Assembly (NCBI GenBank): GCA_027486495.1
Contig: JAIXOZ010000086.1
Span: 1-51,024 of the forward strand
Direction of reading: 5' to 3'
DNA from: Comamonadaceae bacterium
Lineage (GTDB): Bacteria > Pseudomonadota > Gammaproteobacteria > Burkholderiales > Burkholderiaceae_C
DNA length: 51,024 nucleotides
Shown one piece after another: positions 16,348 to 24,713 of the stretch (positions within the stretch are counted from its first letter, which is position 1; each line of letters opens with the position of its first letter). The notes below the pieces were generated by a model. That model did not search any database. It was not told where the DNA came from and saw only the letters and a list, made by a program, of their open reading frames with translations. The position numbers and the translations under genes were made by a program.

Positions 16348-17256
16348 ATGAGCATCAGTCACTACATTCGGGACATCGGGCGCGGCAAAGACGGCGCACG
16401 CGCCCTTGCACGAGCGCAGGCCGCTGACTTGATGGGACAAATTCTGGACCAGCGCGTGAGCGACCTGGAACTGGGCGCGTTTTGCATCGCCATGCGCGTC
16501 AAGGGAGAAACGCCTGAAGAAATGGCCGGCTTTCTAGATGCCACCCACACCCGCTTGCAGCTCATTCAAAACACCGGCGTGCCCACCGTGGTGCTGCCCA
16601 GCTACAACGGAGCCCGTAAGCTGCCTGTATTGACCCCTCTGCTGGCTTTGCTGCTGGCCCGTGAAGGTGTGGCGGTGGTGGTCCACGGCTGTGCCACAGA
16701 GGAGTTGCGCGTCAGCAGCCAAGCTGTTTTCTCAGTGCTGGGCCTTCGCCCGGTTGGGGCTTCGACCAGCCTCAAACCCGGTCAGGTGGCGCTCGTACCG
16801 ACAGGCGTGCTTCACCCCGGCTTGGAACGCTTGCTGGCGGTGCGCCGCGTGGTGGGCCTGCGCAACCCCGGGCACAGCCTGGTCAAGCTCTTGAACCCAT
16901 GCAGCACACGCAGCGCAGCCACGCTGGTGGTGGCCAGCTACACCCACCCCGAATACCAGCAGTCCATGTCTGCCACTTTCCAATTGACCGAACAGCATGC
17001 TCTGCTGCTGCGCGGCACCGAGGGCGAGCCCGTAGCAGATGCGCGGCGCACACCGGCCATGGATGTCTTCCATCACGGACAATTAAATCGTGTGCAAAAC
17101 CTCCAGGAAGGTCCTTTGGCCCATTTGCCAGAATTGCCTCCCACCGATGCGGTGGCCACAGCCCTCTACACCGAACACGTTTTACAAGACCTGCTGCCCG
17201 TGCCCATGCCGATTGCCCGGCAAGTCCAGCACATCTTGCACGCCTTAAAAGCATGA
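16348..17256 (+). CDS. ybiB: YbiB family DNA-binding protein (TrpD2)
   Basis: A 302-aa protein with the anthranilate phosphoribosyltransferase fold (TrpD2/YbiB group). An N-terminal helical domain (YIRDIGRGKDGARALAR...LELGAFCIAMRVKGETPEE) is followed by the large alpha/beta domain. The family has lost the enzyme activity; E. coli YbiB binds nucleic acid and is under LexA control. ATG at 16348 follows an AT-rich leader. Its stop overlaps the cobA start (ATGA), so both are translated from one message. No clear LexA box was seen upstream. Confidence 0.88.
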   Translation: MSISHYIRDIGRGKDGARALARAQAADLMGQILDQRVSDLELGAFCIAMRVKGETPEEMAGFLDATHTRLQLIQNTGVPTVVLPSYNGARKLPVLTPLLALLLAREGVAVVVHGCATEELRVSSQAVFSVLGLRPVGASTSLKPGQVALVPTGVLHPGLERLLAVRRVVGLRNPGHSLVKLLNPCSTRSAATLVVASYTHPEYQQSMSATFQLTEQHALLLRGTEGEPVADARRTPAMDVFHHGQLNRVQNLQEGPLAHLPELPPTDAVATALYTEHVLQDLLPVPMPIARQVQHILHALKA

Positions 17257-18047
17257 CCACCTTGCCACTTCTTCCTGGCCGCTGCACTTTGGTGGGCGCA
17301 GGCCCCGGTGACCCGGAGCTGCTCACCCTCAAAGCCGTCAAAGCCATAGCCAGCGCCACCGTGCTGCTGGTCGATGACCTGGTCAATGACAAAGTGCTGG
17401 CCCACGCCTGTCCCTCAGCCCGCATCGTGCATGTGGGCAAACGTGGCGGCTGCAGCAGCACACCCCAAGCCTTCATCGACAAGTTAATGATCCAGGCGGT
17501 GCTAGCGGGCGAGCAGGTGGTGCGCCTGAAGGGGGGCGACCCTTTCATCTTTGGTCGCGGCGGCGAGGAAGTGGAGCACCTGCGCGCAGCGGGCATCGAT
17601 GTTCAGGTGGTCAGCGGCATCACGGCGGGCTTGGCTGCCATGGGCAGCCTGGGCGCACCTTTGACGCACCGCGAACACGCGCATGGCGTGGTGTTTGTGA
17701 CCGGCCACGCCAAGCCCGGCGACAGCGGCACCGACTGGCCGCAACTGGCCCGCACCGCTTGGCAAGCCAAACTGACGCTGGTCATTTACATGGGCGTGAG
17801 CCATCTGGACCAGATCAGCGAAGGCCTGCTGCAGGGCCTGCCCGCCACCACGCCCGTAGCCATCGTGCAGCACGCCAGCTTGCCCGAGCAACGCGAAGCC
17901 TTGACCACACTGGGCGATCTGGTCCACACCGTGCACCGAGAAGGCCTGCAAAGCCCGAGCATCATGGTGGTAGGCGATGTGGTGCAAGGGGCCAGAGCAT
18001 GGGCCAGCCAACAGCAGAGCCAGCATAAAGCCGCCTTGCAGGCCTGA
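17253..18047 (+). CDS. cobA: Uroporphyrinogen-III C-methyltransferase (SUMT)
   Basis: A 264-aa SAM-dependent enzyme making precorrin-2 from uroporphyrinogen III, the branch point to siroheme and cobalamin. The signature LVGAGPGDPELLTLKAVKAI is at residues about 12-31, VRLKGGDPFIFGRGGEE near 90, and VVSGITAG near 120. It is a single-domain CobA rather than the fused CysG. ATG at 17253 overlaps the ybiB stop. Pairing with ybiB is usual in Burkholderiales beside nitrite/sulfite assimilation genes, implying siroheme supply for NirB or CysI, although neither is in view. Confidence 0.96.
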   Translation: MTTLPLLPGRCTLVGAGPGDPELLTLKAVKAIASATVLLVDDLVNDKVLAHACPSARIVHVGKRGGCSSTPQAFIDKLMIQAVLAGEQVVRLKGGDPFIFGRGGEEVEHLRAAGIDVQVVSGITAGLAAMGSLGAPLTHREHAHGVVFVTGHAKPGDSGTDWPQLARTAWQAKLTLVIYMGVSHLDQISEGLLQGLPATTPVAIVQHASLPEQREALTTLGDLVHTVHREGLQSPSIMVVGDVVQGARAWASQQQSQHKAALQA

Positions 18048-18165
18048 AATGGGCCAAGCCAATTACAAAATCCAACAATCCTCGCAAGCCAAAACCCAAT
18101 CGGCACTATGCGGCTACCAGAACATTGATGCGCGGCATTTTTCGCCAGCAGAAATGGCGTGATTC

Positions 18166-18555
18166 ATGAGATTTTTTGATTCAATCGCGGGCCAGATGGC
18201 ACAACAGGCCGCTTCGGCAGAGTCGGGCAAGCACAGCGCAGACGGCAACCCAATCATGACAATGCTGACGGATTTGCTGAGCAATCCCGACATGGGTGGC
18301 ATCGGAGGCCTGGTCAGCGCTTTCCAGAAAAACGACTTGGGCGACCTGGTGGCCTGGTGGATTTCGAGCAACGCCAATTTGGCGATTCCCGCAGAACATA
18401 TTCATTCTGTGTTGGGACAAGGTCCTTTGCAGGATGAGGCCAGCAAAATGGGCCTGTCTTCGGGCGACCTGGCCTCTGCCCTGTCCAAGCATCTGCACGG
18501 GCTTGTGGACCCATGTGGACCAACTCACCCCCAATGGGCAGCTGCCCAACGGTGA
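18166..18555 (+). CDS. YidB-like (DUF937) protein with frameshifted C-terminus
   Basis: The 129-aa frame resembles the YidB/DUF937 family (E. coli YidB about 132 aa): an N-terminal MRFFDSIAGQM, a glycine-rich GGIGGLVSAFQKNDLGDLVAWW, and NANLAIPAEHIHSVLG...GLSSGDLASALSKHL. The expected ending LTPNGQLPNGDLMAQALGML lies in another frame from about 18522, while the current frame ends PCGPTHPQWAAAQR. A 10-bp tandem duplication at 18504-18523 causes the switch. The original frame, if restored, would run to 18700 and overlap the next gene. Function of the family is unclear; loss of the last 25 or so residues probably harms it. It could also be a sequencing error. Confidence 0.7.
   Translation: MRFFDSIAGQMAQQAASAESGKHSADGNPIMTMLTDLLSNPDMGGIGGLVSAFQKNDLGDLVAWWISSNANLAIPAEHIHSVLGQGPLQDEASKMGLSSGDLASALSKHLHGLVDPCGPTHPQWAAAQR
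18504..18523 (+). repeat. 10-bp imperfect tandem duplication causing a frameshift
   Basis: TGTGGACCCA (18504-18513) is directly followed by TGTGGACCAA (18514-18523). Deleting one 10-bp unit restores an open frame that matches the conserved YidB C-terminus. It looks like a recent slippage event within the coding sequence. Confidence 0.75.
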
Positions 18556-18622
18556 CTTGATGGCGCAGGCCCTGGGCATGCTCAAAGGATTCATGAAGTT
18601 TTCAGCCCCAGTGCCTTTCAGG

Positions 18623-18648
18623 CCAAAAAGCCCTCCGGGGCGTTTTGG
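18623..18648 (+). terminator. Hairpin with UNCG loop, probable terminator after yidB
   Basis: A ten-pair stem with a single A-G mismatch (CCAAAA-A-GCCC against GGGC-G-TTTTGG) closes on a TCCG tetraloop. The T-run lies within the 3' arm, so it could work in both directions. It lies 49 bp before the next gene and marks the likely original end of the yidB unit. Confidence 0.55.
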
Positions 18649-18696
18649 TCTTGAGCCTGAGCCCCCGGCTAGCCGCGCCCCTTACACTCCCCAGCC

Positions 18697-19941
18697 ATGA
18701 AGACATGGGATGTGGTGATCGTGGGTGCCGGGGCTGCCGGTTTGTTTTGCGCGGGCGTGGCGGGTCAGCGGGGCCTGAAGGTGCTGCTCATCGACCACAG
18801 CGACAAAATCGCAGAAAAAATCCGCATCTCGGGCGGCGGGCGCTGCAACTTCACCAACCGGCTGCTGGACGCGTCTGCCCCGCAAAAGCACTTTATCAGC
18901 CAAAACCCGCATTTTTGCCGCTCGGCCCTGTCGCGCTACACGCCCCAAGACTTCATCAATCTGGTGCAAAAGCACGGCATTGCTTTTCACGAAAAGCACA
19001 AAGGACAACTGTTTTGCGACCATTCGGCCGAAGACATCATCCGTATGCTGCTGGCCGAATGCGCCGCTGGGGGCGTGGAAATCCGCAGTGGGTGTGCGGT
19101 TCAATCGGTACAGGCGCCTTCTGCCAACCAGCCCCTTTACCTTCTGGAAACCCAACAAGGCGCAGTGCAGACCACCGCGCTGGTGGTGGCCACGGGGGGC
19201 TTGTCGATCCCCAAAATCGGGGCCAGCGACTGGGGCTACCGCACCGCCAGCCAGTTCGGGCTGCGCCTGGTGGAGCGCCGTCCGGGTCTCGTGCCTTTGA
19301 CATTTGACGGTGAGGCTTGGGCACCTTATGCCCAACTCGCCGGTCTGGCCTTGCCAGTGGGCATCGAAACTGGCGAGAAAAAAAACCGCATGCTCTTCGA
19401 AGAAGACCTGCTGTTCACACACCGGGGCTTGTCTGGGCCGGGCGTGCTGCAAATTTCAAGCTATTGGCAAGATGGTAGCCCCATCCGCTTGAATCTGGCA
19501 CCCGAGGTCAATTTGCCCGAGCGTTTGCAAGAGGCCAAGCTGCGCTCCAAAAAACTGCTGGGCAACGAACTGGCCACGCTGGTACCCAGCCGTTTGGCCG
19601 AGGCTTGGGTCAACCAGGACCCGGCCTTGCAACGCACATCCGCAGAAGTGCCTGACAAAGCCTTGAACAAACTGGCCGAAGCACTGTCGAACTGGACACT
19701 CACACCAAACGGCAGCGAAGGCTACAAAAAAGCCGAAGTGACACTGGGCGGGGTAGACACCCGTGACCTGTCTTCACAGACCATGGAATCGAAACAGCCT
19801 GGGCTGTATTTCATTGGCGAGGTAATCGACGTGACCGGATGGCTGGGCGGCTACAACTTCCAGTGGGCATGGGCCAGTGCACACGCCTGCGCGTCGGCCT
19901 TGCCCAGTCCCAGTACCAGTCCCACTGCCCCTTGCGCCTGA
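18697..19941 (+). CDS. BaiN/YhiN-family NAD(P)/FAD-dependent oxidoreductase
   Basis: A 414-aa flavoprotein of the HI0933/YhiN/BaiN family. The FAD motif VVIVGAGAAGLFCAGVAG is at residues 6-23, the family signature KIRISGGGRCNFTN at about 45-58, and the C-terminal GYNFQWAWASAHACA at about 387-401. Cytoplasmic. Family members are mostly uncharacterised; gut BaiN reduces a dehydrated bile-acid intermediate, which need not apply here. ATG at 18697 overlaps the stop of the alternative yidB frame (ATGA at 18697-18700), hinting at ancestral coupling. Length is normal. Confidence 0.92.
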   Translation: MKTWDVVIVGAGAAGLFCAGVAGQRGLKVLLIDHSDKIAEKIRISGGGRCNFTNRLLDASAPQKHFISQNPHFCRSALSRYTPQDFINLVQKHGIAFHEKHKGQLFCDHSAEDIIRMLLAECAAGGVEIRSGCAVQSVQAPSANQPLYLLETQQGAVQTTALVVATGGLSIPKIGASDWGYRTASQFGLRLVERRPGLVPLTFDGEAWAPYAQLAGLALPVGIETGEKKNRMLFEEDLLFTHRGLSGPGVLQISSYWQDGSPIRLNLAPEVNLPERLQEAKLRSKKLLGNELATLVPSRLAEAWVNQDPALQRTSAEVPDKALNKLAEALSNWTLTPNGSEGYKKAEVTLGGVDTRDLSSQTMESKQPGLYFIGEVIDVTGWLGGYNFQWAWASAHACASALPSPSTSPTAPCA

Positions 19942-19946
19942 GCACA

Positions 19947-21296
19947 TCAGACCAGCTGTGGCGTGGTGTTCATCATGGAAAGATGGGCTGACTCTGCCGC
20001 TTCTGAAGCCAACTCCACGCCTTCGGCTCGAAAACGCATGCAGATGTCAAACAGCAACTCGGACACCAAGGCCATCTGGCCATTGCGCAGATCATTGATC
20101 CAGAAACTGGTCTCCAGCGTCACCTCGGCGGCGGCCACACTGGCGATCAACACATCGCCAGGGGGATCGACCAGCACCCGGGGCGATGTCTTGAGCGATT
20201 GCATGATCAATTGACGCGCAAGTGGATAGTCGGCGACGTCGCCGATTTTCAGTAAAAATGAGACCCGAAAGTCATCGTTGCTCAAGGTATGGTTTTGCAA
20301 AACGCCCTTGATCAGGCTGCTGTTGGGAATGAGGCTTTCGGTGCCCACCGCATCGCGCACCACCAGGGCTCGGCTGCTCATTTGCACCACTCGCCCAGTG
20401 ATGTTGTCGATGGTCACGTAATCACCCACCTTCAGGGCCCGCTCCAAGAGGACATTCAAGCCGCTCACGTAATTGACCACAAATTCCTGCAATCCAAATC
20501 CCAGACCAATGCCCATGGCCCCTGCAAAAGCGGCCAGGGTTGTCAAATTGATACCGGAGCTGACCAGCACAGTGATCAAGGTGAACATGAAAATTCCCAT
20601 GCTGAACAGCCGGGTCAAAATCAAGGCATCGTTGCCTTGAATGGTCTCTTGACGAACAAAGCGCTGCAGCAGACGCGCCACCAAATCGGCGATTTGGCCA
20701 GCCACAGTCAGCGCCACAATGCCCATGATCAAGCCTGTGACGATGTTCGCCCCTTTGAAAACTTGTTCACCGATGGAAAATTGAATGGTCTGGACGAAAG
20801 CGGTGATCGGCTGAAAAAAACCAAAAAAAGTGAGCACTGCCGCCACCACGACCGACCACTCGATCATGAACAAAAAGATGCGCAATAACTCGTGTGGATG
20901 CAAGACATGTCGAAAAAACCAGCCTGCCACGCGGATGGCCAAAACCCACAAAGTCAGCGACAGCACTTTCCATAAAACCAACAGGTCGTGAGCGGTCCAT
21001 CCCCACAACAAGCCCGCCCCTAAAAAAGCGGCCAAAGAAGCTGCAACGAACACCGCAGGCCCCATGGTCTGAAGACCTGCCAGCCACAACTGCCTGAACC
21101 TCGAACCGCCCACAACCTTTCGACGCAGCAAGCGCCAACAAAGCAGGTAAGCGATCGCAATGCTCAGCAAACACATCGTGCACTGCACCACGAAACTGGA
21201 CAAGGACAAATTGAGATAAGCGTGGTAAGCCATGGATTGGTAGAAACCATCGCCACTCATCACGACCTGGTCGATCCGCATGAAACTCATACTCAT
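19947..21296 (-). CDS. MscS-family mechanosensitive ion channel
   Basis: A 449-aa inner-membrane channel. Several hydrophobic helices span residues about 15-240, followed by the pore-lining TM3 and MscS beta domain (AFAGAMGIGLGFGLQEFVVNYVSGLNVLLERALKVGDYV, shown here as GIGLGFGLQEFVVNY) and a C-terminal alpha/beta vestibule. It should open under membrane tension during hypo-osmotic shock. ATG at 21296 is 17 bp past the stop of the patatin gene; an in-frame TTG at 21317 would overlap it. Co-orientation and the tight gap suggest a two-gene unit with the patatin. Base composition is somewhat less GC-rich than neighbours. Confidence 0.9.
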   Translation of the reverse strand: MSMSFMRIDQVVMSGDGFYQSMAYHAYLNLSLSSFVVQCTMCLLSIAIAYLLCWRLLRRKVVGGSRFRQLWLAGLQTMGPAVFVAASLAAFLGAGLLWGWTAHDLLVLWKVLSLTLWVLAIRVAGWFFRHVLHPHELLRIFLFMIEWSVVVAAVLTFFGFFQPITAFVQTIQFSIGEQVFKGANIVTGLIMGIVALTVAGQIADLVARLLQRFVRQETIQGNDALILTRLFSMGIFMFTLITVLVSSGINLTTLAAFAGAMGIGLGFGLQEFVVNYVSGLNVLLERALKVGDYVTIDNITGRVVQMSSRALVVRDAVGTESLIPNSSLIKGVLQNHTLSNDDFRVSFLLKIGDVADYPLARQLIMQSLKTSPRVLVDPPGDVLIASVAAAEVTLETSFWINDLRNGQMALVSELLFDICMRFRAEGVELASEAAESAHLSMMNTTPQLV

Positions 21297-21313
21297 GACA
21301 GCCCTGCCCTTGC

Positions 21314-23593
21314 TCAAAAACTAAAACGTCGGCCCAATTGCAGAAACACATTAAAGGCATTGCCAGAACCTCGGGCTGCTCCCAAGTAAATATCACCGAC
21401 TTTGCTGTCCACCGCAATAAAGAGGGTGCCGCTGTAACGGGTGCGAATTTCTTCCCCCTGGCTCCATGCGTCGCCGGCCTCCAGTACCGTGCCCACATAC
21501 GTTCTTTGATTGAACATCCCGCCATCGGACAGACGGTACATGTAGGTGCCTTGTACATGGGCCAGATCGCTGCCAGACAACTGTCCCATGCGATAAGCGC
21601 CCATGAATTGGAAACCCCCTAGGAACAACAGACTTGGGGATTTGCATTTTTCGCAATGGCGCGTGACTTCGTCTCTCGCCAGATTCATCCCGGCATTCAC
21701 AATGTGTGGGCCCAAAGAGTGGGCCCACTTGAGGCTCAAACGTCCACCCCGATAGGCAATGCCCGACAAACCCTGCTCCAGGCTGGCGTTGACGAAAAAG
21801 CCACGGGTTGGAAAACTGAGCGAGTCAAGTTGGTCAATTTGAAACTGGGTTTTGATACCGTTGTATTTAAAAACAGAGGACTGGTCCATGTCCATGTCCA
21901 AAAGATCAAAGCGCGTCTCAAACTTTCTGCGAATGGTGCTGGAAGTCAAACCTAATTTGATGTTCGCCTTGCGTTCGTAGTCAAACACCAACTGGGCATC
22001 GAATTTTTGAAATGTCTGGTTCAAATAGGCCAGCTTTTGCTCACTGAAATCTTCACGATCGATCGCTGTCCTATAAAGCGGCAAATTGTTGCTGTCCCAC
22101 GAAACACCCGTCTCCAGACTCCACCGTTGACCCAAGGGTTGATATAGCCTTGCAGCAACTTCGGACTGAGTGCCCAGTCGGGCATCGATTGACATCTCCA
22201 AGCCCGATGCCGTCAACCACGGCCTGCGATAGCCCAGCCCTACAGAAAATTGCGTGACACCATCTAACTCGCTGGAGAAACCCAACGTTGTCTTCATGAA
22301 GTGGGGGCTGTAAGGTTTTTCACGAACCTGGACCACCAGGGTGTATTGATCCCCATGTTGTTGCTCCAGGGCGTAGCTGACCAAGTCAAAAAATCCGCTG
22401 GTGTAGAGCTGATCAATGAAGCGCTCGGTTTGTACCGAAGAAAACTCCAATCCAAGCAAAGGCGACATGACCGATTGGATGTACTGCTCAGAGACATCCT
22501 TGTTGCCTTTTGCTTGGATGCCCACAATTCGCCTTTCCCTCTGATCAAACGACAGCTGCTTGGGTGCTGGCAAGGGCACAGATCGGTTCCATCCGGACTG
22601 AAGGCGATCCCAACGGTCATTGACCGCAGAAACTGCAAGCTGGCCACGGCGCACAATTTCTGCTGCACGGTTGAAGTCCGCAAAGCCAATGTCTTGCAGC
22701 TCAGGTGTTACCAAAATATCTTGCGGCCTCAGCAAGGCCATGTTCCGCTTTTCGTTCTGACGGATCAAAATATCGACCATCCTGTTGGCCACCACCAGCG
22801 CATGGCTGACCTGATCTGTTTTGCCATCATCAATGCCCCCTGAAAGATAAGAAGCAATGATGACGTCGGCCCCCTCTTGCAATGCAACTTCAACGGGCAA
22901 ATTGGCCACCAACCCGCCATCGACATAGGTCTCACCGTCCACTTCCACCGGCGCAAAAACCGCTGGTGCCGCCATGCTGGCGCGGATCGCCAGATGCAAG
23001 GCACCACGATCAAACACCTTCATTTCACCATCCCGATATCGGGTGGCCACCGCCCGGAAGGGAATTTTCAGGTCATTGAAATTGACCTGAGGCGGAACAT
23101 GGGACGTGAGATCTTGCAAAAGTGCTAAAAACCGCTGTCCATCGCTCACGCCGCGGGCAAAGCTTGGCGCACCATTTCGGATACCAAACTCAAAGTCCAC
23201 CGGGTATTTTTGCTGGTGTGCGCGTGTGCGAGATGGCAACTCCAGCCGATTGAGTTGGTCAAGCGCCACCTTGGCAGGATCGAGGCCACCAACCACGCGC
23301 TCAATTTCATCGGTGGACAGCCCACTGGCATACAAGCCCCCGATCACCGCCCCCATGCTGGTCCCCACAATGCGGGAAATGGGAATGCGTTCTTCTTCAA
23401 GTCTTCGCAAGACCGCCAGATGAGCAAAACCCTTGGCACCACCTCCGGCCAGCACCACCACAACGGAAGGTGACTTCAAAGGTTCTGCAGGCAAGGACTG
23501 CGCCCCAAGGCCCAAACTGAGTAAGCAAGTGCTGATGAGCATGAGCAGCCGTTGAATTTTCAATTTTTGGTACAAGATGCCGCTCACTTTCAT
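21314..23593 (-). CDS. PlpD-like patatin phospholipase with outer-membrane barrel (type Vd secretion)
   Basis: A 759-aa two-part protein. Residues about 1-33 form a signal peptide. Residues about 43-240 are a patatin domain with the oxyanion GGGAKG at 50-55, nucleophile S79 in GTSMG and the dyad aspartate D225 in VDGG. Residues about 340-430 look like a POTRA module, and the rest (strands ending in HSLGPHIVNAGM and a terminal phenylalanine, LGRRFSF) is a 16-strand Omp85/BamA-like barrel. This is the PlpD/FplA architecture, a lipase displayed or released by type Vd autotransport. ATG at 23593 is preferred over TTG at 23596. It is upstream of mscS with a 17-bp gap; a link between envelope lipid and tension is conceivable but untested. 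Confidence 0.92.
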   Translation of the reverse strand: MKVSGILYQKLKIQRLLMLISTCLLSLGLGAQSLPAEPLKSPSVVVVLAGGGAKGFAHLAVLRRLEEERIPISRIVGTSMGAVIGGLYASGLSTDEIERVVGGLDPAKVALDQLNRLELPSRTRAHQQKYPVDFEFGIRNGAPSFARGVSDGQRFLALLQDLTSHVPPQVNFNDLKIPFRAVATRYRDGEMKVFDRGALHLAIRASMAAPAVFAPVEVDGETYVDGGLVANLPVEVALQEGADVIIASYLSGGIDDGKTDQVSHALVVANRMVDILIRQNEKRNMALLRPQDILVTPELQDIGFADFNRAAEIVRRGQLAVSAVNDRWDRLQSGWNRSVPLPAPKQLSFDQRERRIVGIQAKGNKDVSEQYIQSVMSPLLGLEFSSVQTERFIDQLYTSGFFDLVSYALEQQHGDQYTLVVQVREKPYSPHFMKTTLGFSSELDGVTQFSVGLGYRRPWLTASGLEMSIDARLGTQSEVAARLYQPLGQRWSLETGVSWDSNNLPLYRTAIDREDFSEQKLAYLNQTFQKFDAQLVFDYERKANIKLGLTSSTIRRKFETRFDLLDMDMDQSSVFKYNGIKTQFQIDQLDSLSFPTRGFFVNASLEQGLSGIAYRGGRLSLKWAHSLGPHIVNAGMNLARDEVTRHCEKCKSPSLLFLGGFQFMGAYRMGQLSGSDLAHVQGTYMYRLSDGGMFNQRTYVGTVLEAGDAWSQGEEIRTRYSGTLFIAVDSKVGDIYLGAARGSGNAFNVFLQLGRRFSF

Positions 23594-23796
23594 CAAAATG
23601 AATTCGAAATTCTTTTTATTTTATCGGCAACCAATTCAAGTATGTGATGAGACGACCAGTGCCAAATCGTGGCCTCGGATCACCCCCCATCCATAAAGAC
23701 CTTTTGTTCGTGATAACTCTTGCACGCAACAGCCCAAGTCGGATGAAGGCATCGCTCACCCACCCAAAAAGCGCCATCGGCACTGACAGTTGGCGT

Positions 23797-23802
23797 TATA
23801 AT
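23797..23802 (+). promoter_or_regulatory. rpsU promoter -10 TATAAT
   Basis: A perfect sigma-70 -10 hexamer. No good -35 is visible at 16-18 bp. Transcription would begin near 23809, leaving a leader of about 123 nt before rpsU. Confidence 0.55.
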
Positions 23803-23822
23803 CCAAGGCTTTGCTGGCAAAC

Positions 23823-23894
23823 CCCCGTCTGCCAAATACTAGTTCGTGACGGGGAACCGCCGTAACTGGGTTTCAAGGGCCCGATCTCCCTTGA
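23823..23894 (+). ncRNA. Candidate structured 5' leader of rpsU
   Basis: Two hairpins lie between the -10 and the start codon. CCCCGTC (23823-23829) pairs perfectly with GACGGGG (23848-23854). TCAAGGG (23873-23879) pairs perfectly with CCCTTGA (23888-23894). Ribosomal-protein leaders often bind their own protein for feedback control. No T-run follows, so control at translation is likelier than termination. Pairing is seen; function is inferred. Confidence 0.4.
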
Positions 23895-23931
23895 TACTGC
23901 AGCCGGCACATTTTTTGGAAACTTTGATTCA

Positions 23932-24144
23932 ATGACCACCATCCGCGTGAAAGAAAACGAGCCGTTTGACGTTGCCCTGCGTCGCTTCAAGCGCACCATC
24001 GAAAAACTCGGCCTGCTGACCGACCTGCGTGCCCGCGAGTTCTACGAAAAGCCCACCACTGAGCGCAAGCGCAAGAAGTCGGCTGCCGTCAAGCGTCACT
24101 ACAAACGCGTTCGCAGCATGCAGTTGCCCAAGAAGATGTATTGA
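23932..24144 (+). CDS. rpsU: 30S ribosomal protein S21
   Basis: A 70-aa basic protein that matches S21 throughout: [20 protein letters not shown], then [18 protein letters not shown] and the basic tail. S21 sits on the 30S platform near the anti-Shine-Dalgarno and aids initiation. ATG at 23932 is unambiguous. It is followed by a strong terminator, then a yqeY-like gene, an order common in proteobacteria (rpsU-yqeY-dnaG), although dnaG does not follow here. Confidence 0.99.
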   Translation: MTTIRVKENEPFDVALRRFKRTIEKLGLLTDLRAREFYEKPTTERKRKKSAAVKRHYKRVRSMQLPKKMY

Positions 24145-24177
24145 TCTTCCACTTTGCTTGACCTGAAAAGGTCTGCA

Positions 24178-24220
24178 AACAAGCCCGCTGGAGGACGCTC
24201 AGGCGGGCTTTGTTGTTTTT
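24178..24220 (+). terminator. Rho-independent terminator of rpsU
   Basis: AAGCCCGC (24181-24188) pairs with GCGGGCTT (24203-24210), followed by TGTTGTTTTT. This is a classic intrinsic terminator 36 bp after the rpsU stop. Confidence 0.88.
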
Positions 24221-24258
24221 AATTTCCTTTTTTTCAATTGCCAATCTCGGAGCCTCTC

Positions 24259-24705
24259 ATGAGCCTGAAAGAACAGATCACCGAAGACATGAAAACCGCC
24301 ATGCGCGCCAAAGACGCTGAGCGTCTGGGCACCATCCGCTTGCTGCTGTCGGCCATGAAGCAAAAAGAAGTGGACGAGCGGATCGAGCTGGACGATGTCG
24401 CCGTGGTGGCCATCGTGGACAAACTCATCAAGCAACGCAAAGACTCGATCGCAGCCTTTGAACAAGCTGCCCGCCAAGACTTGGCCGACAAAGAAAAAGC
24501 CGAAATGGCTGTTTTGGTGGCGTACCTGCCAGCCCGCATGTCGGCCGAAGAAGTCACTGCGGCCGTTCAGGCCATCGTGGCCGATCTAGGTGCCAAGGGG
24601 CCGGGCGACATGGGCAAGGTCATGGGTGCCGTCAAAGCCCATCTGGCTGGCAAAGCCGATATGGGTCAGGTCTCTGCTGCTGTGAAGGCATCGCTGGCGG
24701 GCTGA
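24259..24705 (+). CDS. GatB/YqeY domain protein
   Basis: A 148-aa cytoplasmic protein of the YqeY family, resembling the C-terminal tRNA-binding tail of GatB: SLKEQITEDMKTAMRAKDAERLGTIR (residues about 2-27, here shortened to TEDMKTAMRAKDAERLG), LPARMSAEEV near 95, and GDMGKVMGAVKAHLAGKADMG near 117-137. GGAG seven bases upstream fixes ATG at 24259. Function is not settled; binding of tRNA has been proposed from the GatB likeness. It lies behind the rpsU terminator, so it is transcribed by read-through or its own promoter. Confidence 0.95.
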   Translation: MSLKEQITEDMKTAMRAKDAERLGTIRLLLSAMKQKEVDERIELDDVAVVAIVDKLIKQRKDSIAAFEQAARQDLADKEKAEMAVLVAYLPARMSAEEVTAAVQAIVADLGAKGPGDMGKVMGAVKAHLAGKADMGQVSAAVKASLAG

Positions 24706-24713
24706 GCCCGGGT

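Larger units (their letters stand above)
23597..23931 (+). promoter_or_regulatory. Divergent region: rpsU promoter and leader
   Basis: This 335-bp gap separates the patatin gene from rpsU. The left 200 bp shows nothing clear. The right part holds a consensus -10 (TATAAT, 23797-23802) and a leader of about 120 nt containing two hairpins. No open frame is supported. Confidence 0.6.

Noticed and set aside
18296-18700. A separate small gene in the second yidB frame
   Set aside because: Only its second half matches the expected YidB C-terminus; the first half is out of frame with the conserved YidB N-terminus, so a frameshift explains it better than a new gene.
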